DNA from: Episyrphus balteatus
Lineage: Eukaryota > Arthropoda > Insecta > Diptera > Syrphidae
Assembly: GCF_945859705.1 (NCBI RefSeq)
Contig: NC_079135.1
Location: forward strand, 23,438,501-23,502,500
Reading direction: 5' to 3'
Length of the DNA: 64,000 nt
Shown here: in pieces, positions 46,011 through 55,817 of the stretch
Position numbering within the stretch: the first letter of the stretch is position 1
Layout: each line of letters opens with the position of its first letter
Translations under genes and position numbers: made by a program
The notes under the pieces: generated by a model
Told to the model about the DNA's origin: nothing
The model's input: the letters and a program-made list of their open reading frames with translations, nothing else
Databases searched by the model: none

Positions 46011-47771
46011 TCAAAACTCCAAAACTGACTCCATTTTGCTTGCGAGTACTTTAATTTTTTTGAAAATAATTTTCTGATATATTATAATATTTTCCAAGCA
46101 TTCCCACACAAACACAACCAATCCCAAAATCAACCCGAAAGCCCAGCCAATCCAAACACTAATAAAATGCTCAACATTCAATGGACCATGCATTGCTTTA
46201 AAAGTATTCCCCAAACCGAGCGCAGATTTTATTTGTACAAAAGATGTAGACGTAAAATCCGAATCCCATTTCTGCATTAAACCAGATTGTTGTACATTCA
46301 AAATACAATCATTCAAAATATCTTCGAATATTGAATGCGGAGCAGTTATATAACTAAACAAAAAGTAATTCAATCTTTCTTTGGCCTTACGAAACCAAGG
46401 ATCTCTTAGAGAACGTTCGATTTGATAGAAAAAATCCATTCTATCTTCACCTATCACAAAGGCAATAGTATTATTACTCATTGGAAGGAGTTCCCGAGTG
46501 TATTCAACAGAGCTAACTGGAACCAGTAGATCAAAAAACTGCTTCGGATAAGGATTCGCCTTTTTAAACTGCTCATAATCCAGACTTCCTACCAATACTG
46601 GAAGATTGTTATCAACCAAATCTTGAAGGGTATCCAATTGTTTGATTCGTATATAAACTGTCATAAAGGAGGTAAAATATATAGTATAGATGGTTGCAAT
46701 TAAGAGAGTGAATATAAAAATCTGCAAATGCAAACGAAAATAATTGGTAACATTTTTCTCCGGTGATAACATCAACATCGCTGAAAATGCAGTACTGAAA
46801 CTATACCAGTATTCGGGATCCTTCTCCAGGCATTTGTTGACAAGGACCTTCATCAAAGTGACATAAATCACAAATATACCAATCCATAGCCATACTCCAG
46901 GACTAAATGGTCTTTTAAAATATTCCTTTGGATCGACAAAACCATTCACTGGAACCCTCAGAACACAAGCGATGACTTTAATTGGATAACTCCAGCCGCC
47001 TGTTTCTTGTGGAACATAGGCATTCATACTAATGTCGATTCTGTTTTCTCGTCCTGCATTCACTATTTCATCACCTCTCATTGATCTGTTTGTGAATGGG
47101 CTCAGGATTTCTCTAAAAGTTGCATTGTGTTTTTTAATAAAGCTAAGAAATAATTTTCCCAAAAATCCTGATATTTCTTGTTTAGAGTCTTTACTAAAGC
47201 CTGCCAATCGAGAAAGTCGTGGAAGGTCCAAAGAACAAGTTGTACGTATTGTAAATCCATATAAATCCTTTAAGGGCTGAGGAAATGGTCCATTTCGAGA
47301 AAATTTCTGCATTTTATTGTCTGCAAATGGGAAATATGCAAATCGAATGTTGTCAGCAATTCCAAGGATTAGTCGAAAATTATTGCTCGCAAGAAATGAA
47401 AAACTTTGTTCCAAATTTGTAAAATTACTTCCAAATACTATAACACATTTTCGATCTCGAAGTTTAGGGATTATTTTTGGCAAAACTTTATCATTCTGAA
47501 TGGATTCATTCTCAAGCACTTGAATTACCAAGATGACATTAGGGAACTTTTCGTACTCAATTTCCAAGTTGTTTAATATGAAAACTGGTATTTTGGGATT
47601 TTCTTGCAAGAAAATTGATAGAAAATTTCCCTTAAAGTTGACGAAAGAAATAGTTGATGAATCACAATGATTGTTAGCTCGTTTGATAAGTTCTATTAGA
47701 CCGAAATATTGTGAGGAACTTGAACTCAAAATGAGCAGAAATATAAATACAATACTTTGATGTTGAAGCAT
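46011..47771 (-). CDS. IR-1, divergent ionotropic receptor (586 aa)
   Basis: Probable ligand-gated cation channel subunit of the insect ionotropic receptor family, related to ionotropic glutamate receptors and expected in the membrane of chemosensory neurons. Residues 1-20 form a signal peptide. The N-terminal region (about 21-165) is followed by S1 (about 168-285, with the YPIKVI...LRVP stretch typical of IRs), TM1 (292-313), a pore-loop region (about 322-341), TM2 (347-372), S2 (about 378-525, with the FEDILNDCI...SGLMQKWDSDF ending seen in IRs) and TM3 (535-558). The length fits the family. The single open exon starts at a good ATG, and paralogs begin at the same residue. About four in five residues match IR-2. 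The usual glutamate-binding residues of iGluRs are not apparent. Family membership is confident; the subfamily (perhaps the IR52/IR94-type divergent group) and ligand are not. Confidence 0.93.
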   Translation of the reverse strand: MLQHQSIVFIFLLILSSSSSQYFGLIELIKRANNHCDSSTISFVNFKGNFLSIFLQENPKIPVFILNNLEIEYEKFPNVILVIQVLENESIQNDKVLPKIIPKLRDRKCVIVFGSNFTNLEQSFSFLASNNFRLILGIADNIRFAYFPFADNKMQKFSRNGPFPQPLKDLYGFTIRTTCSLDLPRLSRLAGFSKDSKQEISGFLGKLFLSFIKKHNATFREILSPFTNRSMRGDEIVNAGRENRIDISMNAYVPQETGGWSYPIKVIACVLRVPVNGFVDPKEYFKRPFSPGVWLWIGIFVIYVTLMKVLVNKCLEKDPEYWYSFSTAFSAMLMLSPEKNVTNYFRLHLQIFIFTLLIATIYTIYFTSFMTVYIRIKQLDTLQDLVDNNLPVLVGSLDYEQFKKANPYPKQFFDLLVPVSSVEYTRELLPMSNNTIAFVIGEDRMDFFYQIERSLRDPWFRKAKERLNYFLFSYITAPHSIFEDILNDCILNVQQSGLMQKWDSDFTSTSFVQIKSALGLGNTFKAMHGPLNVEHFISVWIGWAFGLILGLVVFVWECLENIIIYQKIIFKKIKVLASKMESVLEF

Positions 47772-47960
47772 TTTGTTTACTATTTTAGGTATCAGTTAAC
47801 AAAGAAATACAAAATTCAACTAAGCAATAGTTTTCCATTCGTTTCAGTTAATAAAACAAATGTAAAGCCCTTGGAAAAACGCATAACCCTAGATAGGAAT
47901 AGTTTTTTTTTTTTTTATAATTATTGTTTTTTAAAGAAAATCAAATGTTACGCGAAGGGA

Positions 47961-48081
47961 TAATAAGCCCTTTTTGCCAAATTACTGATTTTATCATTTT
48001 TTTATTTTCATTCCTTTGTTGCAATATAGGTAAGGGAAATTTTCAAAAGGGCTGAATGTAATAACAATAAGCAATATTAAT
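47961..48081 (-). promoter_or_regulatory. Conserved upstream blocks of IR-1
   Basis: On the coding strand the block ATGATAAAATCAGTAAT followed by TTGGCAAAAA ends about 200 bp before the start codon (47971-47997 on the plus strand). A second block ATTAATATTGCTTATTG lies at 48065-48081. Both recur upstream of IR-2 and IR-3 in the same order and orientation. TCAGTA inside the first block resembles an arthropod initiator, so the transcription start may lie here. The alternative is an enhancer site. Confidence 0.55.
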
Positions 48082-48097
48082 TTATTATGTTAAAAAT

Positions 48098-48349
48098 AAT
48101 ATCACACGCATATGTAGTCGCATGAGGGGTGTATTTATTTCAATTTCCCTGCAAAGGGCTGCACTTGTATCTAATAAAATAGGGAATAAACTTATACAAC
48201 TTTTCAACTTGTTCGATGGAATCACTATAATAACTATTGACTTTGAAAAATTAAATCGAAAGGAAACCAGATTTCAAATTCCTTGCAAGGTACCTATTGA
48301 AAAGATAATAATTTTTAAGATTTCCGATAACTTTCACAACAAAAAGTAA
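48098..48349 (-). repeat. Upstream part of the IR-1/IR-2 duplication
   Basis: GCATGAGGGGTGTATTTATT, TTCAACTTGTTCGATGGAAT and AAATCGAAAGGAAACCAGAT match 53290-53450 upstream of IR-2. The segment that duplicated therefore reached at least 520 bp upstream of the coding region. Confidence 0.75.
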
Positions 48350-49829
48350 AAAGACAAAACCACTTGAACAACCTGAGACAAGAAGCAGCAGATTTACAAA
48401 ACAGATATAATAGATAGAGTCGTAAGGAGTTAGTGTACGCACTTTCGACTTTGAAGCACGATTCCAAGCGAAAGATAAATGATATAATTCAGCGCTTTAT
48501 CAAATTTCAAAGCTGCATATTTTGGCTGTTTATTAAATAAAAAAAAAAATTTGGTACAGATGATTTTTATGGAATTCTGAAAGTTGGTTTTTTTTGTTTT
48601 TTTATATATCGTTTAGAACGTATACCTCTCATACAAAAAAATACGATATTACGAATTTCTCATAAACGGCTCTAACGATTTTGATTAAACTTTGTATACG
48701 TAATATTTAAAGCAGTGGCAATAAAACTGCATTTTTATTTTTTCTCAAAAAAGTCAAATAACAAAAAAAAATTTTTTCATTTAACAAAATTTTGCCCTAA
48801 ATGTCGGCTCTTCCCCAATATCAATTTTTGTTTTAATTTAGATCCAGCTTTTAAAATCTACAAGTAGACTAACATAAAAGTGCTTTGAACTGCAAGAGCA
48901 AGTACGTGCGACCCCAGTCGTGCATTTTATTTTTTAATGCACTAAAAGTGCATTGAAATCCAAAGACGGGCGCTATCATTCAGACAAAATCAATTAGGAC
49001 ACTTTTAAAATTTCTTAACTGTATTTTAAATAAAAGTGATCTTAAACAACAAAAATAAATCGTTCGTCTTTAGCCTTTTAAGACTTAAGCAAGAAAAATA
49101 CATTTTTTTAAACATTTTACTCGTTAATTTAACATTTTACACCTACCCCCATTGCACTTTTTTCAATATATTGATTATTTGGAACAAATTAGCAACAAAT
49201 CCAGTAAAATTTTCACTCAAATACATTGTTTATACATATTATAGGATTCAGATGTATTCTAAACAAAAATTCCCATTGAAATGGTTTCGGGAAAAGGTTT
49301 CACCATTTTCGGAAAACTGATGAAAATTTACTTTTTTTTTTGCTTTCCCCATATTCTTAACCATTGAAGAACTAATAAATAATGAAATTTGAGGAACTTT
49401 TCATTTGAAAGTTTTTTTTTTTTTCAGAAAAGTTTTGATTATGACGATTACAACTCAACTTCAACTTTTTGAATCGTTATACTTTAAAAAACGTGGGTCT
49501 TATTATAAAAAGTGCCTTAAAACTTTTTATAGATATATGATAAGACTTACCGTTTTGTCGTAAATCGTGAAAAACCCGTTTTTGTGACCTTTGACCCCAA
49601 GTAAATATTTTTCCAGGTCTCAGATCGATGGGGACTTTTGAGATTTCATTTATGATGGTGTTTCTAATAATACGACCAATTTTCACCTTGCTGGTAATTT
49701 ATGTAACCTCGGATGTCTAAATTGATAGTCCGGTATTAATAAAACTAACGTTTTTGAAGTGAAAACTTCTTTAGTATTGTAGTGATTTGAAACACGATGA
49801 AACGAAAAAGCGACAGGAAAAATCAATTG
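48350..49829. other. Non-coding stretch with dispersed repeats
   Basis: At 48600-48960 lies a repeat whose end AAGAGCAAGTACGTGCGACC followed by CCAGTCGTGCATTTTATT is the inverse of the phrase at 32060-32105. CGGCTCTAACGATTTTGATT near 48668 resembles part of family D. The remainder is A/T-rich. Nothing coding is supported. Confidence 0.5.
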
Positions 49830-50290
49830 ATTATAACTTTTTTTGTTTTAATAAATAGATAAATGAAATTTATATACTGTAGATAGGTAATAGAATAAAC
49901 TATAATTGTACCAAATTTCAATTAACTTCATATTCAAAATCCTGATAAAACTGTGAAAAGATGTTCTTTTTCTAAACACGATATATATATCTATCATAAC
50001 GGTACGTGTTTTAAAAGTTACACAATCTTAAATTGAAAATCTTGAAAAATACCTCAAATTACCTATGGAGATCTGTTGCCGATGACCAGCCACCAGTGTA
50101 CGAACTAATGTAATCTCAGTTTGAAATTTCGACATGGTTGGCTTTAACAAATTCTTACTTTTTTTGTAGGCATCGTAGAAATATGATCGAAGCATCATAT
50201 AAAAGGTGAAACAATAAGCTTTTAGATAATATAAAATTTATTATAAGTTGTCATAAAAAAAAATGAATTTAAAAGTGATAAAAGAAAATT
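49830..50290 (+). repeat. Dispersed repeat, copy 2 of the pair with 31260
   Basis: GATAAATGAAATTTATATAC, GGAGATCTGTTGCCGATGAC, AATCTCAGTTTGAAATTTCG and ACATGGTTGGCTTTAACAAA match 31270-31590. Both copies also share the following TAGGCATCG(T/C)AGAA segment. Confidence 0.7.
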
Positions 50291-51225
50291 AGATTTTTTC
50301 GACTTCCAAAGAAGAGGAGGTATTCAATTCGTCTGTAATTTTTTTTTTTTTTTACCTCATAAATTTGGACTGAGTGAACCAATTATGATAAAGGAACTAT
50401 TTTGACATAGGAACTATTAGAAAAACCATAAAACCCAGTTTTGATCCATGGAAGCCGGTTTTGTTTTTTGATAAAAATGATTATTATTAAGGTTTCATTT
50501 CAACCACTTGTGGATTGCACACATGATTTTTTTTCGTATAGAACCGTTTGAAGGGTCTGAGAGTGTTCTGCCAATGCTTCGGGTGACATTAAAAACATAG
50601 CAGAAGAAGTCATTGATGAGTTTGTAAAAATAAGTTCCTTATAATGGATTTTGTATTAAAACATCCTTGCAAGGCAGTGAGAAATGAGTTCTGACTTCGA
50701 AATTCTGATTTTCGAATTCTGCTTTTTGAACCAGAATTAAGTTTTTCAAACTGTTTTTTTTTTTAACATTTTCCAAACCCATTTTTTAATTTTTTTGCAG
50801 AATTTTGTAGATCAGAATTTTGAAAGCAGACCCCAGCAGAATTTTGACCCCAACCCCCTGATAATGCTCTTTTAGTCAAATAGAAAAAAGTACTAAAAGT
50901 CGGTTTCATGTAAACTTATATTTTTTAATATCGTTAATATCGATTCTGTCCTAAATGCAGAGTCAGTAAAATACCCATGTTCATGGAAAATTAAGTTGAA
51001 TAAAAATTTTTAGAAAAAAAAATAAACACTTTTAAAACAATTCAAATATTTTTATTTATTATCACTTCTACAAATTTTTGGTGTACACATCTAGATCAAA
51101 TTTTTAAAGGTTTTAAAATGCAAAAAAAAAATATTTTTGTGCACTTTTGGTACTTTATTAAAAAATGAAAATATGTTTATAAAAATTTAATCAATATTCC
51201 AAAAACTGACTCCATTTTCGTTAAT
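50291..51225. other. Non-coding stretch downstream of IR-2, with a GGTCAAAATTCTG family fragment
   Basis: 50685-50850 carries CTGACTTCGAAATTCTGATT, TGCTTTTTGAACCAGAATTA and AGCAGAATTTTGACCC, a short copy of the family seen at 40497 and 61844. Poly-A-type AATAAA signals on the minus strand near 51050-51060 could serve IR-2. Nothing else is recognised. Confidence 0.55.
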
Positions 51226-52935
51226 TTATTCTTTTTTCAAAATTTTTTGATAAATTATATTTCCCAAACATTCCCAAACAAATACAAACAATCCCAAAAT
51301 CAATCCAAAAGCCCAGCCAATCCAAATAGCCATAAAATGTCCAACACTCAAAGGTGCATGCGTTGCTTTAAAAGTATTCTCCAAACCAAATGAAGATTGT
51401 ATTTGAACAACAAATTGATAAGTAAAATCCGAATCCCATTTATGTATTAAACCAGATTCTTGTATTTTCAAAATACAATCATTCAAAATATCTTCGAATA
51501 CTGAATGTGGAGTTATTATATAACTAAACAAAAAATTATTCAATCTTTCTTTGGCTTTGCGAAACCAAGGTTCCCTTAAAGAACGTTCGATTTGAGAATA
51601 AAAATCCACTTTATCCTCACCCATCACAAAGGCAATAGATATATTCGCCATTGGAAGGAAATCCCGCACGTATTCGGCATAGCCAATTGGTACAAGTAGA
51701 TCCATAAACTGCTTCGGATAAGGATTCGTTTTTTTAACACCCTCATAATCCAGACTTGCTATCAATACTGGAAGTTTGCGATCAACCAGATCTTGAAGGG
51801 TATCAAATTGTTTGATTTTTATAAAAACGGTCAAAAAAGAGGTAAAATAAATCGCATAAATGGTTGCAATTAAGAAAGTAAAAATGAAAATCTGAATATG
51901 TAAACAATATTGATTAGTAACAGTTTTCTCGGGAGATAACATCAATGTCGCTGAAAATGCAGTACTGAAACTATACCAGTATTCAGGATCCTTTTCCAGG
52001 CATTTGTTGACAAGGATCTTCATCAAAGTGACATAGATCACAAATATTCCAATACATAGCCATACTCCAGGACTAAATGGTCTTATAAAAAATTCACTGG
52101 TATCGAGATAGCCATTCCATGGAACCCTTAGCACAGAAGTGATGATTTTAATTGGATAACTACAGATTCCTATTGATTGTGGAAAAAAACCATTCATACT
52201 AATGTCGATTCTGTTTTCTTGTCCTGCATTCATTATCTCGCGATGTGATAGTGATCTGTTTGTGAGTGGGCTCAGGATTTCTCTAAAAGTTGCATTGTGT
52301 TTTTTGATAAAGCTAAGAAATAATTTTCCCAAAAATCCTAATATTTCTGTTTTAGAGTTCTTGCCTGTCAATCGAGCAAGTCGTGGAGCTTCCTGAGCAC
52401 AAGTTGTACGAATAGTAAATCCATTTAAATCCTTTAAGGGCTGAGGAAATGGTCCATATCGAGAGAATTTCTGCATTTTATTGTCAGCAAATGGAAAATA
52501 TGCATATGAAATGTTGTCAGCAATTCCAAGTATCAGTCGAAAATTATTGCTCGCAAGAAATGAAAAACTTTGTTCCAAATTGATAGAATTACTTCCAAAG
52601 ACTATTACACATTTACGAACTCGAAGTTTAGGGATAATTTTTTCTAAAACTTTATCATTCTGGATGGATTCATTCTCAAGAACTTGAATTACCAAAATGA
52701 CGTTAGGGAATTTATCGTATTCAATTTCCAAGTTGTTTAAAATGTAAACTGGTATTTTGGGATTTTCTTGCGAGAAAATTGATAGAAAATTTCCATTAAA
52801 GTTGACGAAAGAAATAGTTGATGAATCACATTGATTTTGAATTCGTTTGATGAGTTTAATCAGACCGAAATATTGTGAGGAAGTTGAACCCAAAATGAGG
52901 AAAAATATAAAAGTAATACTTTGACGTTGCAGCAT
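51226..52935 (-). CDS. IR-2, divergent ionotropic receptor (569 aa)
   Basis: Tandem paralog of IR-1, 3.2 kb upstream of it on the same strand, with the same expected role as a chemosensory channel subunit. The start was set at the ATG at 52935, since a longer frame to 52983 would need a non-ATG start and the paralogs begin at the equivalent Met. It has a signal peptide (1-20), an N-terminal region, S1, TM1 (about 290-311), a pore region, TM2 (345-370), S2 and TM3 (533-556). It is two residues shorter than IR-1 near residue 192 and has a clipped tail: a stop follows KILKKE, whereas IR-1 runs 17 residues further. The DNA matching IR-1's last codons (AAAATGGAGTCAGTTTT) is still present just after the IR-2 stop but out of frame. 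Family assignment is confident, ligand unknown. Confidence 0.93.
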   Translation of the reverse strand: MLQRQSITFIFFLILGSTSSQYFGLIKLIKRIQNQCDSSTISFVNFNGNFLSIFSQENPKIPVYILNNLEIEYDKFPNVILVIQVLENESIQNDKVLEKIIPKLRVRKCVIVFGSNSINLEQSFSFLASNNFRLILGIADNISYAYFPFADNKMQKFSRYGPFPQPLKDLNGFTIRTTCAQEAPRLARLTGKNSKTEILGFLGKLFLSFIKKHNATFREILSPLTNRSLSHREIMNAGQENRIDISMNGFFPQSIGICSYPIKIITSVLRVPWNGYLDTSEFFIRPFSPGVWLCIGIFVIYVTLMKILVNKCLEKDPEYWYSFSTAFSATLMLSPEKTVTNQYCLHIQIFIFTFLIATIYAIYFTSFLTVFIKIKQFDTLQDLVDRKLPVLIASLDYEGVKKTNPYPKQFMDLLVPIGYAEYVRDFLPMANISIAFVMGEDKVDFYSQIERSLREPWFRKAKERLNNFLFSYIITPHSVFEDILNDCILKIQESGLIHKWDSDFTYQFVVQIQSSFGLENTFKATHAPLSVGHFMAIWIGWAFGLILGLFVFVWECLGNIIYQKILKKE

Positions 52936-53139
52936 TTTGTTTGCTGTTATAGGTATCAGTTGACAGTGGAATACTAAATCCAACTAAGCAATAATTCACC
53001 ATCGGTAACAGTTAATATACAAATGCAAAACCCAGATAGGAATTGTTTTTTTTTTTTTTTTTTTTTTTTATTTATAGGTTTATTAATTAATTATTATTTT
53101 ATTTTAAAGAGAATCCGGATGTGACATAGTGCGAAGGTC

Positions 53140-53254
53140 TAATAACTGCTTTTTGCCAAATTACTGATGTTATCATTTTTTTATTTTTATTCTTTGTTGC
53201 AATATAAGGGAAATTTTCAAATATCTGAATGTAATAACAATAAACAATATTAAT
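53140..53254 (-). promoter_or_regulatory. Conserved upstream blocks of IR-2
   Basis: On the coding strand ATGATAACATCAGTAAT followed by TTGGCAAAAA (53149-53176) lies about 215-240 bp before the ATG, and ATTAATATTGTTTATTG lies at 53238-53254. Each differs from its IR-1 counterpart at only one base. Confidence 0.55.
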
Positions 53255-53289
53255 TTATTTTTAAACTAAAGTGCTGAAGGAAACAAACG

Positions 53290-53450
53290 CATGAAGGGTG
53301 TATTTATTTCAATTTTCGTATACAAAGGGAGGCACTTGAAATAAAATGGCGAACACAAATTCACAACTCTTCAACTTGTACGATGGAATCTCTTTAATAA
53401 CTCTGTTGAATAAAATCGAAAGGAAGGCAGAAACTAAATTTCTTGCAAAA
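53290..53450 (-). repeat. Upstream part of the IR-1/IR-2 duplication, second copy
   Basis: GCATGAAGGGTGTATTTATT, TTCAACTTGTACGATGGAAT and AAATCGAAAGGAAGGCAGAA match 48120-48290. Similarity fades beyond about 53450, which marks the edge of the duplicated unit. Confidence 0.75.
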
Positions 53451-53649
53451 AAATAACAAATATTTATAAGATCTAACCATTGTATCGTTAAATAACTAGC
53501 AATAAGTAAATTGTAATAAATTGTTGTAGGGACCGTAGTTGGACCAGAAGTGCCACCAGACTGATTGTAGTATCTGTTTAATTATAAGTTTCACATGAAC
53601 CCTAACAATAGCGTCCAATTTAACAGAATTCTAACACTAGAACTCTATC

Positions 53650-53715
53650 GAAACCTATTTCAGGACCACAGGCGTACGTTGACAAGACTAAATTTTCGGG
53701 CCCCTTTGATACACA
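53650..53715 (+). repeat. GGCGTACGTTGACAAGACTAAATTT fragment, pair with 54680
   Basis: CACAGGCGTACGTTGACAAG with ACTAAATTTTCGGGCCCC resembles 54676-54735 (GAGGCGTATGTTAAGCTGCT, GGGGCAAGACTAAATTTGGG). These are two short copies of one repeat in the same orientation, 1 kb apart, on either side of the MITE at 53938. Confidence 0.5.
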
Positions 53716-53937
53716 TATCTAATAAGAAAAAATAAGAAAAAGTACGTATACGCCATACTTATTTTTTTTTTTTTGAACTCCTGATTTATTGTTTCAAGTC
53801 CATTTAAAATTTGTACATTATACAGAACATTGAAAAGCTCTTTCTCTCAACTAATGACGCTTTTGAAAAATAGATCAATAGCTCTATTTCTCTAGAATTT
53901 CTTTCCTTTGTCCTATTAAACTAGACGTTTAATTACA

Positions 53938-54470
53938 GTGGTCAACAAGTTTTTTGCCACAAGAATCAAAATATAATTTTCTAGTGGTTTTTAATTGCTG
54001 AACTCGAAACCGCAATAAGAAAAATTCTGTTAGCCTTCGTTCTAGAAATAAAATGCAAAAAAAAAGTTTTTTTTTTATAACGGTTATATTTCAAGAACGG
54101 AGGCTAAAAAAATTTTTCTGATTGCTGATTTGAGTTTAACAACCCAAAAACCTCTAGAAAAAACTTTATATTAAGTTTAGTTTCTCTTTGGCTTATTAAC
54201 TGAAACTTAAGATATCTCGAGTAATAAAAGAGATATTGGAAAAATTTAAACAGTTTTTGAAAGAAGAATATCTGTTCTCATAATAACTACATAAAAACAG
54301 AACCTCGAAAACAGCCAAAATGATGTTTTTTAGTGTTTTATAATGATAGTATTTTAAAAACGGAGGCCCAGCAAATTTTTCCGACTTCAGATTCGAGGTT
54401 AGCACATCAAAAACTTCTAGGAAAGTATATCTTGGTTCTTGTGACAAAAAAAAGTTCAATTTTGTTGACC
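53938..54470. mobile_element. MITE of the GGTCAACAA family, about 530 bp
   Basis: The left end GTGGTCAACAAGTTTTTTGC and the right end TTTGTTGACCAGTG are inverted. The arms continue to match inward (CACAAGAATCAAAATATAAT against ATATCTTGGTTCTTGTGACA, and TCGTTCTAGAAATAAAATGC against its counterpart near 54345). Related copies are at 28505-28818 and 29183-29472. No coding capacity. Confidence 0.7.
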
Positions 54471-55817
54471 AGTGTTATTGAAACAACAACCAACAAATCC
54501 ATAAAATTATCATCAAACTCTTTTTTAGTAGTGCTAAGTCGCTTTATGTTCAATTAAATAATTATTAAAATTACCCGTCTAGGACTCGAACAATAAAAAC
54601 TAGTGATTGGGGGAGGCCAAAGAAATAATTATTATTAATTAATAAATATGGAAAACGAATTTAGTTATAAGAGTTCTGAGCAGAGGCGTATGTTAAGCTG
54701 CTGAGGCCCCGGGGCAAGACTAAATTTGGGCATTTTTTTTTTTTATTTTTATTTTAAGAACATGTAAGTTTTTTTTTTTTACTTTTGTTTAACTTATTCA
54801 ACATTTTGTAGCTTTTATCGGTCAGTTTTTATTTTGATTTGAAGTTTAATAAAATAAATTCTGGGTCGTACCAATGGAGAAAGGTTTAAAAATGACTTTA
54901 AGCATTTTTTTTTTTCAAATCATTGTAACTCAGAACCACACTTTTTTACAAAACCTTGTTTGTTTATTTTAAAAAGCGTTCGAAAAAAATTAAATAAATA
55001 AACGATAATTTCATTCGGAAGCAAATATTTTCGGATCAAAGTCTCGAAACAAGTTTTGGTTTACAGATATGAGATCACAGTGAATAGGCCAATGCAATCA
55101 GCTAAAAAAATTACAAATTTTTTTTTTTAAGATTTAAGAAAATTATCCAAGGGGTACCCCTTGTCTGAAAAAAAAAGTAATTTTCAAAAATTTTCTCTAA
55201 ATCCATCGAATGAGATATCAAAAGAAAGGACCCCTTAGACTTTATTCATAACTGAAAACCAAAAGTTTGTAAGAGTTCGGGTGGTTGCTGCATTTTCCGA
55301 GCCAAGAAAAATTGCTAGATTTTTAGAGTCAAAATTTATTCATAAGACTGTTTGTTTTTTTAAGTCATAAAACAAAATTATGCCCTTATAACGAATCTTT
55401 CACCAATATATTTTCAATACATTTCGTTATCGAATATGTATTTCATTGAAATTAAATGAACTTAAAATATTTTTAGAAAAATGTGTAGGTACCTTAATAT
55501 TTTAATTCAACATTTTTGTATGTAAAATAAGTATAGGCAATAAATAAATAAAATTCACTACTGTAATACGCATGAACTTGCTCTTAGAACTCAAGACAAA
55601 TTTCGTAAAATGTTTATGAAATAAATATAAAAATCATAAAATTCATTCTTCAAATGAAAAAAATAACAAAATTTTAAATGAAATTGAGCTCAAAAATTAA
55701 AAAAAAAAAACCCAATGTTGAAAGCAGACACTTCGAAGCCCATGTAAAGGTCTGGTCTATGAACTCGCTGAAATATGACGTTTTCAAGTGACGAGTCTGA
55801 CCTGTCATAAGGCAGTC
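54471..55817. other. Non-coding stretch with dispersed repeat fragments
   Basis: A second copy of the GAGGCGTATGTTAAGC repeat lies at 54676-54735. Copy 3 of the CAAGTTTTGGTTTACAGAT family lies at 55010-55295 with its halves in the order AAGTTTTGG...then AAAGGACCCCTTAGAC. CATGAACTTGCTCTTAGAAC near 55571 is a fragment of the terminal phrase seen at 32085. No gene is called. Confidence 0.5.

Noticed and set aside
47032..47499. Plus-strand frames inside IR-1, and equivalents in IR-2 and IR-3
   Set aside because: They are antisense shadows. Their similarity among copies reflects the conserved IR coding strand.
52936..52983. Longer IR-2 start (16 extra residues) and the similar extension of IR-3 to 58341
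   Set aside because: Both begin with TTG, and alignment of the three paralogs places the start at the ATG just before the signal peptide.
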